The translations under genes were made by a program, and so were the position numbers. From positions 124,001 through 188,000 of the forward strand of contig JAOARD010000007.1 in assembly GCA_025210735.1 (NCBI GenBank): a stretch of DNA of 64,000 nt, in the 5' to 3' direction. The notes under the pieces were generated by a model, which worked only from the letters and a program-made list of their open reading frames with translations, was not told where the DNA came from and searched no databases. The stretch is from Bacteroidales bacterium (GTDB lineage: Bacteria > Bacteroidota > Bacteroidia > Bacteroidales > UBA6680). Positions 46,701 to 54,999 of this stretch are shown here, piece after piece; position 1 is the first letter of the stretch; every line of letters starts with the position of its first letter.

Positions 46701-46830
46701 TGGTACTGTTATAAAGAGTGGTTCTGTTAATAGCGACATAACTAATGTATCTATAAACAAACCGGGTATTTATATGATAAAGATAATTTCCGATAGCATG
46801 TTAATTACAAGAAAAGTGGTTATTAAGTAG
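40795..46830 (+). CDS. Giant secreted C11 (clostripain-type) protease with T9SS sorting domain
   Basis: 2011 aa. Signal peptide 1-25. Order by residue: GEVED domain (~30-160), PKD (~163-247), cleaved-adhesin/jelly-roll (~258-445), FnIII-like (~490-550), PKD (~555-635), cleaved-adhesin (~650-835), FnIII and a further jelly-roll (~845-1065), choice-of-anchor module (~1070-1180), peptidase C11 (~1185-1555), PKD (~1560-1650), cleaved-adhesin (~1660-1860), FnIII (~1865-1920), type A T9SS domain (~1941-2011, VRVYPNPSGG). The catalytic dyad is intact: His1292 in WDHGSG and Cys1338 in FGFDVCLLGQ. It is probably exported to the surface and cleaves proteins after basic residues, as clostripain does. 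A bidirectional terminator follows. Confidence 0.88.
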   Translation: MKNFYLSFCVLILSLLPWSITIKAQSYCECTSTSDYLGYFTNVTFGDISNDSGREKYGNFTTLSTTVSVGSQFAISANVDSYTTGDHVHVWVDWNQDYIFSDDEMVILNPATKGSVTSSGTVIVPPTALAGSTRLRIIYQLGAKEPEPCTNMMFGEVEDYTVTVQAYDISPDFNTDKTSAEVGEEIVFTDASAGSATGYVWNFGNGATPATANSAGPHTVTYSTSGTKTVLLEITNGTTTKSISKNIEIVKGSSSCPPPKYFGANGKNNIITMSWATATDVLNLNTPEGFESGIFPLFGWEIKVSEGLTSELKDLKEDQVTWELNSDDHYVHSGRFSAYISETCKQSNWLITPPVTVGNNKQLSFYPYFKNYNGFTSELNIMVKEGDNAWVSIKTFDKNSDVNLMQIAEKADLSAYAGKEIKLAFVQSYTNGYAMAIDDITIEDITTDKRTNNEMHRTLRSSSVIPQLPITIKENNRSRSTYINRAVTNKVNSDKVPTGFKIYVDNTMIQEVAADARSYKAENITEGEHTCSVQAVYADGESFLVDPVTVTTTNPVVNFTVDKTIISRNESVQFTIDIKGSHNSIEWNFGEGATPQTSSEKNPVVSYSTLGKKSVSVIVNGIVTATGTDLITVRPGDPTVPVIENFGIATNYNRVKLSWLPLTSEEKFSEGFEGETFPPAGWSVKKTTVINQDHEEPEDDEEIWFQCNAESFDGSGADYVKNGDKSAAISLSAKRLTWLITPEIDIEDKDMLSFWMWYNNGYASDNIFYHTNFHIMVKTDEGWNDLMLFNKISPSNKYQKEVYADLSEYAGKSVQIAFIYNFSNGWQMAIDDVAVINTTAKRSIADNFTKLNIYRDDAVVHEVTDITQTEWIDENLETGDYKYYITVVDGDNKESYPSEEGIVKVYKTIDIPYNQGFESGNLSWMFNEGEHKFAIGENGDFAMENYDIPAHDGKFVAVNTSDIKNGYFVVPALDVMPLPTLNLEAYGRVYFELDYLSDMPMFGIVGRDRPGKDWELLHAFDKSENWTKAKVNLPDRVLKDGYQLGMYYSNHQEVSKGVAFDNIKITSCEGEHITIQYLNKEIENNTDQYLGMIKPEITEDYTFTIKNIGTTTVDLSNIVISDGRFTIKNSPANTTLDPKSSSDIVVTYSPTGTTTTPDNATITINSNAEENPYIFNVSADCGIAKWTYMLYLYEDGTGLDGNRDLNEWEVLGSVDKDINYVVLYDANDDSKDGIYYIQKDPDGSNSTLISTRVSTHLNENINMNNYKTLQNFILWTKENYPAEHYGCNVWDHGSGIFDRAPQWKAACGQMKVWELASALKAFKDVDDKGFDIFGFDVCLLGQVETVYDIKDYTDIVIASEKTTPGNGWDYTTMFQSLNDNPDIDKYQLADNMVIAFDASYDGGSQGSDATTISATRTDKFNSEFIPALNAFVDQINPDVFEIKSDISAAVKSAWYSDGIDFVEHRDFGHFLTLLKSKESVSAEVKAKIDKLLTAYNNSIIKSLDNQRVDATGLKMWIPDDVTTNAKSHFYLNAEKYLKISETKWDEFLKMYEHPIEKGVPQPMIEVIGETSITANNIVQFADITECNPVSTGRTWSVTPDTYEFANGTDASSETVDIRFTATGSYTVTLAVTNSEGEGTVAKENVVTVREPVFIAPKNLISSQDNRDITLSWEEGDETFPGGVKFEEGFESTSFPPAGWSVKHSATLTGSQSAPTEGGAKTWFHCNEMSFADAAGNPNKDYIHSGDYSAAIGYSAPEFNWLIMPSVTVKNGDMLKFWAWYYNGEYQGTNYHTNFRVMILADNTWNEALYYTEGAEPNDYKSEITIDLSAYKNKPVKIAFVYEFTDGFQLAIDDVKIQSASSRSRIKDGTLEGYKVYRDKEVIATVNELTYSEQLVDETATYEYYVTAVYSNPEGESEASNKVTINTTKSTTNGINEYTNAVRVYPNPSGGQFIIETKELRGFYSIVNSVGTVIKSGSVNSDITNVSINKPGIYMIKIISDSMLITRKVVIK

Positions 46831-46846
46831 CCATTTTGCCAGAAAC

Positions 46847-46878
46847 AAAAAAGGCTGTCGATTCCGACAGCCTTTTTT
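46847..46878. terminator. Bidirectional Rho-independent terminator
   Basis: AAAAAAGGCTGTCG, loop ATTC, CGACAGCCTTTTTT: 14-bp perfect stem with T runs on both strands, between the convergent C11 protease and glyA genes. Confidence 0.9.
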
Positions 46879-46899
46879 TATATAGTTGTAATATTTTTA

Positions 46900-48180
46900 T
46901 TACCAAGCAAACATAGGGAATTGCTCCATAAGTTTGTTAACCTCAGCTCTTACCTCATTAATTGCCTCTTCGTTATCGATATTGCTAATTACTCTATCAA
47001 TAAACTCAACAATAAGTGGCATGTGCTCTTTCTTCATACCACGAGTTGTAATTGCAGAAGTTCCAACACGAAGACCTGACGTAGAGAAAGGTGAACGAGT
47101 ATCAAACGGAACCATGTTTTTGTTGATTGTGATATCTGCTTTTACAAGAGTGTTCTCAACCTTTTTACCTGAAATCTCAGGGAACTTAGTTCTTAGGTCG
47201 ATAAGCATTGAGTGATTATCAGTTCCATCAGAGATTACTTTATAACCTCTCTTGATGAACTCATCAGCCATTACAGCAGCGTTATCTCTTGTCTCTGTAA
47301 TATATGTTTTGTAATCGTCAGTTAGAGCCTCACCAAAAGCAACAGCCTTAGCAGCAATAACGTGCTCTAGTGGTCCACCTTGCTGACCTGGGAATACAGC
47401 AAAATCAAGTACTGCTGACATCATTTTGTCTTCTCCTTTAGGAGTCTTAATTCCCCAAGGATTAACAAAATCTTTACCCATTACAATAAGACCTCCACGT
47501 GGTCCGCGAAGTGTTTTATGAGTAGTAGTAGTACAGATATGACAGTGAGGAACCGGGTTGTTCAATAGTCCCTTAGCAATAAGACCTGCAGGGTGAGCCA
47601 TATCGCACATCAAGATAGCATCTACCTTATCAGCGATCTCACGCATACGAGCAAAATCCCAATCTCTTGAGTAAGCTGATGCACCAGCAACAATAAGTTT
47701 TGGTTTGTGCTCAAGAGCTAAAGCCTCCATCTCATCGTAATCAACCATTCCTGTCTCCTCTTTAACGTGGTAGTGAACCGCGTTATAGTTGATACCTGAA
47801 AGGTTTACAGGAGATCCGTGAGAAAGGTGTCCTCCGTGTGCAAGGTCAAGACCCATGAAAGTATCACCTGGCTTTAAACAAGCAAAGAATACAGCTGCGT
47901 TTGCCTGTGCACCTGAGTGAGGCTGTACGTTAGCGTACTCAGCACCAAAAAGCTCACATGCTCTGTCAATTGCAAGTTGCTCAGTCTGGTCAACAATCTG
48001 ACATCCACCGTAATATCTTTTTCCAGGGTAACCCTCTGCATATTTGTTTGTTAAACAAGAACCCATAGCTTGCATTACCTGCTCACTAACAAAGTTCTCA
48101 GAAGCAATAAGCTCAATTCCTTCTGCCTGACGCTTTGCCTCTTGCTCAATAAGATCAAAGATTTTTTCGTCTCTTTTCAT
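46900..48180 (-). CDS. glyA: Serine hydroxymethyltransferase
   Basis: 426 aa, full length. PLP fold type I; converts serine and tetrahydrofolate to glycine and 5,10-methylene-THF. Seen: [35 protein letters not shown], the PLP-contact [10 protein letters not shown], and the active-site Lys motif [14 protein letters not shown]. Codon use is visibly less AT-biased than in neighbours, consistent with high expression. Single gene with a ~125-bp leader that contains a copy of the dispersed CAGATGGAAC repeat. Confidence 0.96.
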   Translation of the reverse strand: MKRDEKIFDLIEQEAKRQAEGIELIASENFVSEQVMQAMGSCLTNKYAEGYPGKRYYGGCQIVDQTEQLAIDRACELFGAEYANVQPHSGAQANAAVFFACLKPGDTFMGLDLAHGGHLSHGSPVNLSGINYNAVHYHVKEETGMVDYDEMEALALEHKPKLIVAGASAYSRDWDFARMREIADKVDAILMCDMAHPAGLIAKGLLNNPVPHCHICTTTTHKTLRGPRGGLIVMGKDFVNPWGIKTPKGEDKMMSAVLDFAVFPGQQGGPLEHVIAAKAVAFGEALTDDYKTYITETRDNAAVMADEFIKRGYKVISDGTDNHSMLIDLRTKFPEISGKKVENTLVKADITINKNMVPFDTRSPFSTSGLRVGTSAITTRGMKKEHMPLIVEFIDRVISNIDNEEAINEVRAEVNKLMEQFPMFAW

Positions 48181-48234
48181 ATCAATTATATTTATAGTGT
48201 ATTATTTTATCTGTTTAATTTTCTATTTCAATAA

Positions 48235-48301
48235 TCAGATGGAACTTAGCATAATAACCATTCACTTGTGCGTGAAAGTTCTTGATCATGTTCCGTTTCT
48301 G
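48235..48301 (+). repeat. Dispersed intergenic repeat, copy 4
   Basis: CAGATGGAACTTAGCATAAT to CGTTTCTG; aligns over its length with copy 1 (7064-7122) and with the inverse of copy 2 (13571-13633). It lies inside the predicted glyA leader. Confidence 0.6.
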
Positions 48302-48311
48302 AACATTCTGC

Positions 48312-48341
48312 CAAAATTACATCTTTTATCCGATTTTCAAT
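48312..48341 (-). promoter_or_regulatory. Probable glyA promoter
   Basis: -7 TAATTTTG (48312-48319) with an imperfect -33 (TTGA) at about 18 nt. It would give a leader of ~125 nt. From here to 48572 I see only AT-rich sequence. Confidence 0.4.
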
Positions 48342-48572
48342 GACTTTGGTTATTTGCTTTTATATGTTTATTAATAGTTTTACATGTTACTACAGGCAAC
48401 ACCTATAATACTACATATCAACACACAAGAGCAACAGACAGCATTATTAACAACAGATACTAAGAGATATTGTTAAATTATTAACCAATAGTTCTACTCT
48501 CTTAAATATGTTTTAATCTGAAAACAGATGTTAAAATTGTATCAAAAAGCTCTCCTGTTGCAAATGATTAAC

Positions 48573-50342
48573 TTACTCATCAGAGAAGTGAACCAATATA
48601 TTACGATAGGCTGAGAATATCTTAGACTTACTAACAAATCCCTGATATACGTCATCCTCGTTAACAACAGGCAGGTTCCATGCATCTGTGTCGTTAAACT
48701 TCTTCATAACATCATCCATACGATCGGTACAACAGATCATATCCGGTGCTGGCGTCATTACATCATCAACCTTAAGAGATTCGTACTGATTGTGATCAAA
48801 CATCAGCTCTCTTACATCGTTTAGCAATACTATTCCCAACAGTTTTTGCTCCTCGTCAACTACCGGAAACAGGTTTCTTTTTGTTTTTGCAATAACCTTA
48901 ATAAGATCGCCAAGTGTATCGTCCGGTTGTATTGGTTGAAAATCTTTCTCTATTACATCGTTAAGTTTAAGCAGTGTAAGAATAGCTTTGTCTTTATGGT
49001 GTGTAATAAGTTCGCCACGCTGCGCAAGGCGTTTTGTATATATTGAGTGCGGCTCAAAATACATTATTGTAAGGTACGCTATTGTTGATGTTAACATTAG
49101 TGGTATAAGAAGCTGGTATCCTCCGGTTATCTCTGCAATAAGGAATATAGCTGTAAGTGGTGCATGCATAACACCCGCCATCATACCCGCCATACCAACA
49201 AGCGCAAAGCTGTTTGCCGGAACCTTAACACCCGGAAACGAGTTTATTACCTGCGATACAAAATATCCGGCAACAGAACCTATAAACAGTGTTGGTCCGA
49301 ATATACCTCCAACACCACCACTTCCGGTTGTAATTGCCATTGCAATAACCTTAAATACTAACAGAAGCCCAAGAAACACAAGTATTGTAATCTGATTATC
49401 GGCAAGTGTACCCCATAGCCAGTTATCTGGTATTCCGTTTGTATTGCCATGAAGCAACGACTGCATTGTTCCTATACCCTCACCATAAAGCGATGGAAGG
49501 AACCATATAAGTATAGATAGCGAGAACGCCCCAACAAGTATTTTTACAATCCAGTTTTTAATCTTACCAAATGTATTCTCAACCTTCATTGTTATTCGGG
49601 TAAAATACCACGATACCATTCCGGTAAATATCCCCAATATAAGATAGTATGGCAGATGTTTAAGATCAAATGCCTGAGTAAGATCAACAGAGAATGCAAC
49701 CTCGCTGCCAATAAAAAAATATGCCATAATTGCACCTGTAACCGACGATATAAGCAGTGGTACAACTCTTTTCATTGAGAGGTCAAGCATAAGTATTTCA
49801 AGAGCAAATACTAGTCCTGCAATAGGAGCCTTAAATATACCACCAATTGCTCCGGCAGCACCACAACCTACAAGCAACATCATTGTTTTTGCATTCTGTC
49901 TGAATATACGTCCTAACCACGATCCTAACGATGCTCCGGTAAGTACAATAGGTGCCTCTGCCCCTACCGATCCTCCAAAACCAATAGTAAGTGTACTGGC
50001 AAACATACTTGTATAGTTATTATGGCTCTTTATTTTAGAGTTATTCTTTGATATAGCATACAGAATACGCGATACTCCGTGACCAATATTGTCCTTTACC
50101 CAAAATTTTACAAAAATTACTGTAAGTAGTATACCTATAAAAGGGAAAACCAGAAACATGTAACTGTTGGTAAGGTCGCCTGTTACCAGATTATCGAGGA
50201 AGTGCACTGCGTTTTTAAGAATCACAGCTGCCAATCCGCTGGCAAGTCCAACAATAAAACTAAGAACGAGTATTAATCTGTACTCTTTTTTTGAGTCGTT
50301 GGTAAGTGTTGCCAACCTTCTCATAAATGCTTTTCTTCTCAT
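48573..50342 (-). CDS. ClC-family chloride channel/transporter with CBS domains (copy 1)
   Basis: 589 aa. About ten membrane segments of the ClC fold (~15-440), with the anion-pathway motifs GHGVSRILYA (equivalent of GSGIP), GSVGAEAPIVLTGA (Glu in place of the gating Glu; Gly of GxEGP changed to Ala) and GGVGGIFGPTLFIG. Two cytoplasmic CBS domains follow (~455-589). ATG at 50342 is preferred to an in-frame GTG 11 codons upstream. Tandem with a second ClC gene ~70 bp upstream; the two are diverged paralogues. Confidence 0.88.
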   Translation of the reverse strand: MRRKAFMRRLATLTNDSKKEYRLILVLSFIVGLASGLAAVILKNAVHFLDNLVTGDLTNSYMFLVFPFIGILLTVIFVKFWVKDNIGHGVSRILYAISKNNSKIKSHNNYTSMFASTLTIGFGGSVGAEAPIVLTGASLGSWLGRIFRQNAKTMMLLVGCGAAGAIGGIFKAPIAGLVFALEILMLDLSMKRVVPLLISSVTGAIMAYFFIGSEVAFSVDLTQAFDLKHLPYYLILGIFTGMVSWYFTRITMKVENTFGKIKNWIVKILVGAFSLSILIWFLPSLYGEGIGTMQSLLHGNTNGIPDNWLWGTLADNQITILVFLGLLLVFKVIAMAITTGSGGVGGIFGPTLFIGSVAGYFVSQVINSFPGVKVPANSFALVGMAGMMAGVMHAPLTAIFLIAEITGGYQLLIPLMLTSTIAYLTIMYFEPHSIYTKRLAQRGELITHHKDKAILTLLKLNDVIEKDFQPIQPDDTLGDLIKVIAKTKRNLFPVVDEEQKLLGIVLLNDVRELMFDHNQYESLKVDDVMTPAPDMICCTDRMDDVMKKFNDTDAWNLPVVNEDDVYQGFVSKSKIFSAYRNILVHFSDE

Positions 50343-50410
50343 CTTTATATATTCTAACACATAAACGACCTTCACAGGCCAAACATATCTGTCTTTCTTC
50401 CGGGATATTG

Positions 50411-52195
50411 CTACAGTTCAGAAGAGAAATCTCTTACTAACTTTCTGTATGCCGAGAACACATTTGCACGCGACACAAATCCCACGTATGTACCATCATC
50501 TTTTAAAACCGGAAGGTTGTAGTGCTGACAGTTATGAAACTTTGCAGCAACATCTTCCATGCTTTCGCTCTGTAATACTATTGGCTCCGGCATAAACATC
50601 AGATCTTCAATATATGTATCATCATATTTTGTATGATCAAATACTATATGGCGTATATCATTAAGAAAAACAATACCTATTAGCATACTTTCTGAATCGA
50701 CCACAGGAAAGATATTTCTCTCCGATTTTGAGATAACCTTCACTAACTCACCAAGTGTAGCACCGGGATGAATAGTAAGGAAATTCTTCTCAACAAGGTC
50801 ATCAATTCTCATAAATTTAAGTGCCGCCTTATCTTTATCGTGTGTAATAAGGTCGCCACTACGAGCAAGCTGTATTGTATATACTGAGTTTCTTTCAAAA
50901 ATACGCACAACAAGAAATGATACTGTCGAAACGATCATCAAAGGTAAAAATAATTTGTATCCTCCGGTAAGGTCTGCAATAAGGAATATTGCTGTAAGAG
51001 GTGCATGTAAAACCCCGGCAATCAGCCCACTCATGCCCAGTACAGCATAATTTCCTGCCTCTATATTTTTTACACCAAACTTACTAATAAGTACACCAAA
51101 GAACAATCCAAGGTGAGAACCCATAAACAGTGTTGGAGCAAATATTCCACCTACTCCCCCTGCCCCAAATGTTACAGAGGCTGCTATTACTTTCAGAAAT
51201 ATTGTAATACCTATAAGTATCAATGCATAAATCCAGTTCTCTTCAAAGAATGTGAATATTGTCTCTTTAAATACATACATATAGTCGCCACGCATTGCTG
51301 AGTTTATCTCGGCATATCCCTCTCCGTAAAGGCTTGGAAACATAAATATAAGTGCTCCAAGAGCCAGACCACCAATAATCCAACGCATTCTCTTCTTCTT
51401 CATCTTATCAAACAGCGAAGCTATCTTCATATAGCCACGTGTAAAGTATGCCGATGTTAATCCGGCAAGAACGCCAACAATAAGGTACAGATGAATCTGA
51501 TTCATAGAGAAACCTATCTCTACATCGTAAGGGTATATCACTTCCTGACCAAGAAACAGGTACGATGTAAGTATTGCTGATACCGATGCCATTAACAGTG
51601 GCACCATTGAGGTTAATGTAAGATCGAGCATAATTACCTCTATGGCAAATACAATTGCTGCAACCGGTGCTTTAAATATGGCAGACATGGCCGCAGCACA
51701 TGCACAGCCCAACAGTAATGTAATCTGTTTGTAGTTAAGTCTTAACAAACGCCCAAGGTTACTACCCATAGCTGCTCCGGTAGATACCGTTGGTCCCTCA
51801 AGTCCTACTGATCCTCCAAAACCAACAGTTAACGAACTGGCAATTATAGATGAAAATACATTATGTCTGAGAATCTGTCCGTTATCGCGGGATATAGCAT
51901 ACAGTACGCTCGGAATACCATGTTTTATTGGTTTGCGCAAAATATATTTTATAAACAGAACTGTGAGCAGTATACCTATGGCGGGAAAAACAAAATAGAG
52001 ATAGTTAAAGTACTCTATCTCTTTACCTGCCGATATAAGGCTCTGGATAAGATGAACTGCATTTTTTATAACAACAGCGCCAAAACCAGACATTACACCA
52101 ACAACTATACTCAATAACCAGATAAATTGTCTGTCTGAGAGATTTTTATATCGCCATTTCAGGATTCTGCGTAATAGTTTTGTTCTAAGCTTCAT
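50411..52195 (-). CDS. ClC-family chloride channel/transporter with CBS domains (copy 2)
   Basis: 594 aa with the same order as copy 1: membrane ClC domain (~20-450) and two CBS domains (~465-594). The selectivity motifs are closer to consensus: KHGIPSVLYA, GSVGLEGPTVSTGA with the gating Glu, and GGVGGIFAPTLFMG. It moves Cl- or exchanges Cl-/H+ across the inner membrane; CBS domains often bind adenine nucleotides. First of the tandem pair on the minus strand; gap to copy 1 is 68 bp. Confidence 0.88.
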   Translation of the reverse strand: MKLRTKLLRRILKWRYKNLSDRQFIWLLSIVVGVMSGFGAVVIKNAVHLIQSLISAGKEIEYFNYLYFVFPAIGILLTVLFIKYILRKPIKHGIPSVLYAISRDNGQILRHNVFSSIIASSLTVGFGGSVGLEGPTVSTGAAMGSNLGRLLRLNYKQITLLLGCACAAAMSAIFKAPVAAIVFAIEVIMLDLTLTSMVPLLMASVSAILTSYLFLGQEVIYPYDVEIGFSMNQIHLYLIVGVLAGLTSAYFTRGYMKIASLFDKMKKKRMRWIIGGLALGALIFMFPSLYGEGYAEINSAMRGDYMYVFKETIFTFFEENWIYALILIGITIFLKVIAASVTFGAGGVGGIFAPTLFMGSHLGLFFGVLISKFGVKNIEAGNYAVLGMSGLIAGVLHAPLTAIFLIADLTGGYKLFLPLMIVSTVSFLVVRIFERNSVYTIQLARSGDLITHDKDKAALKFMRIDDLVEKNFLTIHPGATLGELVKVISKSERNIFPVVDSESMLIGIVFLNDIRHIVFDHTKYDDTYIEDLMFMPEPIVLQSESMEDVAAKFHNCQHYNLPVLKDDGTYVGFVSRANVFSAYRKLVRDFSSEL

Positions 52196-52429
52196 AGTTT
52201 AAAACAGTAATTGATTGATTATATAATCTGTCCTATAATGCAACAAAAATAGCAATGCAAACTTCAATCCATCATATTATCACAAAAAAATAAGTGATTA
52301 CATCAAAAAAAATATTTTTCGTCAATATATGTTACAACATTATATGTTTGCCGACATCTCAGATAAAACAGGAGTCACTAAACAAATAGCGACTCCATTT
52401 TCTAACTAAATATTTATCCAGATGAACAG

Positions 52430-53452
52430 TTAAACACTTTCTGCTTTTTGCATCTGATGTTTATCAACTGTGACATCCCAGTTACTAATAATCTCTTTAG
52501 CCATTTTACCGGAAGGGCTAAGATTATCACTAGTCCAACCACCATTAGGGTTAGCTCCTTTTTTAAGTGCCGATGCACCTATAATATGCTCTTTTTCCTG
52601 AACCTCGTAAGGTGAACAGTGGCATCCCTCAATCTTATCGCATACAGACCAGTTACAGTGCGATAGATTTTGCTCTGCCATAAACTGTGTCCACTGATGT
52701 GTACAACAAACATTTGGACTACACTGCCCAAGGTTATTGGTAGTACCCCACTCTGTAACAAACAGTGCAATACCATCTTGTTTAGCCTGTTTTGCCCTAT
52801 CCATCAAATAGCGACCATGAGTAGCTGCATAAAAATGTAACGTATAAGCTATATTACGTCCCTCGCTATCTTGCAATGGATCTGCTGCGGCCTCTTCTAC
52901 TCTCTGACACCACTCTCTTGTTCCTACAATAATAAGGTTCTTGTTATCATTATAGTCTCTTATTTCATCAATTACAGGGTTTGCATAATTCTTAATTGTT
53001 TGCCATGTAGTAGTATCCAATGGCTCATTATATATCTCAAAGATAAGGTTATCTGCATTACCAAATTCATCAATAACCCACTTAAAAAACTCTATTGCTT
53101 CTGTTTGATAGTTCTCAGCCTCGTGCGAGTGGAAATCTACAATCACATATATTCCTAAATCAATAGCTCTATTGATAACTGTTGAGATAGTTTCTTTATT
53201 CTCTGTCGGATTACTGATATATCCACCTTCAGCCTCTACACCCATTGCACAACGTACAACCTGGCATCCCCACTCATTTACCAACTCATCAACACTACCT
53301 TCAGTATAAAAATCTTTTCCGTCCCAATCTTCGTTAGACCAGAAATAACTCATTCCTGCCAGAGAAACTTCAATTCCATCCTTATCTACAATTTTGTTTC
53401 CCTGAACACGTAATCTGCCATGCTCTTCTACGATTCTACTTGATCTTTTCAT
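52430..53452 (-). CDS. Glycoside hydrolase family 5 (subfamily 2-like) endoglucanase without signal peptide
   Basis: 340 aa, a single GH5 TIM barrel. Acid/base Glu143 in FEIYNEP and nucleophile Glu234 in FVTEWGT are both present. It starts directly at the barrel (RLRVQGNKIVDKDGIEVSLA) with no signal peptide, and an in-frame stop lies 6 nt before the ATG, so none is hidden upstream. After the nucleophile there is a Cys-rich insertion: seven Cys between residues 244 and 279 (CSPNVCC ... CHCSP). GH5_2 enzymes normally cut beta-1,4-glucan outside the cell; a cytoplasmic location or a non-classical export route is implied. Isolated gene; the 53453-53756 gap is AT-rich with nothing clear. Confidence 0.85.
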   Translation of the reverse strand: MKRSSRIVEEHGRLRVQGNKIVDKDGIEVSLAGMSYFWSNEDWDGKDFYTEGSVDELVNEWGCQVVRCAMGVEAEGGYISNPTENKETISTVINRAIDLGIYVIVDFHSHEAENYQTEAIEFFKWVIDEFGNADNLIFEIYNEPLDTTTWQTIKNYANPVIDEIRDYNDNKNLIIVGTREWCQRVEEAAADPLQDSEGRNIAYTLHFYAATHGRYLMDRAKQAKQDGIALFVTEWGTTNNLGQCSPNVCCTHQWTQFMAEQNLSHCNWSVCDKIEGCHCSPYEVQEKEHIIGASALKKGANPNGGWTSDNLSPSGKMAKEIISNWDVTVDKHQMQKAESV

Positions 53453-53756
53453 AGAAAATTAAATTTAATAGTTAATAATATTGATTTTACAATCAAATAA
53501 TTGTTGTTACAATCTCATTATTAACCTGTAGCAATGTAGTTTTTCAAAAAATAATAAAGGGTAATTACACAAAAGAGTATTAACCAACAGACAGCACACT
53601 CTTACTGTATAAATAAACAAAACAACTATAAAGAATTCTTAGTTATATATATTGAAGTTAGAATAATTATCAAATTATTCAAAATAATTACAGAAAAATT
53701 TTAACAATTCAGCTTTTTTTTAACAAAATCATAAGATTGAATTCTGTTTCACTGGT

Positions 53757-54194
53757 TTATGTTAACATATCTATCAGGTGAGTCAGTAGATTCTTCATTC
53801 TTTTAAGTTCCTCTACATCTATGCTTCCGTCAAGCAATTTAGCCATAAGTGTAGTAGGAATATCGCAAGCCTTCTCTTTAAGTTTACTGCCTTTATCTGT
53901 AAGAACAATTATCACCTTTCTCTCATCCTCAGAAGATCGTACTCTGCTAAGCAGCTCCATACTCTCCATTCGTTTAAGCAGAGGTGTTATTGTATTAGTA
54001 TTAAGTATAAGTTTTTTGGCTATATCATTCACAGGAATACCATCATGCTCCCACAAAACCATCAAAACCAGATACTGAGGGTAGGTAATACCTAACTCAT
54101 CAAGATAGGGCTGATACTCTCTTATTATCAATCTTGATGCGGCATATACCGGAAAACAGAGTTGATTATCCAGTTTTAACTGATCGTATTCCAT
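53757..54194 (-). CDS. OhrR-like MarR-family redox regulator
   Basis: 145 aa winged helix of the MarR family. The N-terminus DNQLCFPVYAASRLI has the sensing Cys (Cys13) at the position of OhrR Cys15, with Tyr/Arg context as in OhrR. The DNA-binding core is VNDIAKKLILNTNTITPLLK, and the wing is RVRSSEDERKVIIVLTDKG. By family knowledge it represses peroxide-defence genes until its Cys is oxidised by organic hydroperoxide. It lies 140 bp downstream of the nitroreductase, with its own -7 box. Palindromes upstream of gpx are its likely operators. Confidence 0.82.
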   Translation of the reverse strand: MEYDQLKLDNQLCFPVYAASRLIIREYQPYLDELGITYPQYLVLMVLWEHDGIPVNDIAKKLILNTNTITPLLKRMESMELLSRVRSSEDERKVIIVLTDKGSKLKEKACDIPTTLMAKLLDGSIDVEELKRMKNLLTHLIDMLT

Positions 54195-54241
54195 GCTTAT
54201 AATTATTGTAGATTAACAGGCAACTATTCTATTGTTCACCG

Positions 54242-54249
54242 CAAAGATA
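54242..54249 (-). promoter_or_regulatory. Promoter -7 element of the OhrR-like gene
   Basis: TATCTTTG on the minus strand, 47 bp before the ATG, matches the Bacteroidota -7 consensus; the -33 match is weak. Confidence 0.45.
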
Positions 54250-54334
54250 AAAAATAGAAGATAACTGCCTGCATATTTCTATTTATGACTAGAACTCTGT
54301 TCAGCATTATCAAATAGCTAACAGTAATATCTCA

Positions 54335-54976
54335 TTAGTCAATATTTGTAATAAACTCATTCATAGGCTTACGTACTTTTGGTAACTTCTCAAGCCAATC
54401 GTTATCAGAATCTCTGTAACCTAACGGGAGCATCAATGTACTTCTAAGTCCTTTTGCTCTTAAATCAAGAATCTTATCCAGCTCATCCGGATCAAAACCT
54501 TCCATTGGTGTAGAGTCAACACCCTCATATGTTGCCTGCATAATTGCCGACATAAATGCAATGTATGTCTGTTTTGCAGTATGCGTAAAATTAACCTCTT
54601 CATCTCTCTTTGGATACATATCCAGAAGCATATTTCTATAGTTCTCCCATCCCTCGTTCTTAAATCCACGTACCTCGTTAGTAAGATCAAACATTTGGTT
54701 TATTCTATCCTCTGTATAGTTATCCCACGCTGCAAAAACAAGCAGATGCGAACAGTCTGTAACCTGAGGCTGATCCCACGCTATTTTTCTTATACCAGCC
54801 TTTGTATCTTTATTTGTTATCACAAATATTTCAAAAGGTTGCAAACCACTTGATGTTGGAGCCAGATGAGCAGCCTCAATTATTCTGTCTATACTCTCTT
54901 GTGGTACACTCTTACCATTCATTGCTTTTGTAGCGTAACGCTCATTCAGTTTGTTCAAAAAATTTCTATTATCCAT
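54335..54976 (-). CDS. Nitroreductase-family NAD(P)H oxidoreductase
   Basis: 213 aa, FMN-dependent. N-terminal FMN-contact RYATKAMNGKSVPQESIDRI, HLAPTSSGLQPFEIFVITN, and the C-terminal LMLPLGYRDSDNDWLEKLPK typical of NfsB-like enzymes. It reduces nitro compounds, quinones or related electrophiles with NAD(P)H. Third gene of the gpx operon (24 bp after doxX), consistent with detoxification of oxidised compounds. Confidence 0.88.
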   Translation of the reverse strand: MDNRNFLNKLNERYATKAMNGKSVPQESIDRIIEAAHLAPTSSGLQPFEIFVITNKDTKAGIRKIAWDQPQVTDCSHLLVFAAWDNYTEDRINQMFDLTNEVRGFKNEGWENYRNMLLDMYPKRDEEVNFTHTAKQTYIAFMSAIMQATYEGVDSTPMEGFDPDELDKILDLRAKGLRSTLMLPLGYRDSDNDWLEKLPKVRKPMNEFITNID

Positions 54977-54999
54977 CTCTATATTTTTTTTAGCATTTA

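Noticed and set aside
48988-49395. 135-aa ORF antisense to the first ClC gene
   Set aside because: Opposite strand of a well-supported gene; no recognisable features.
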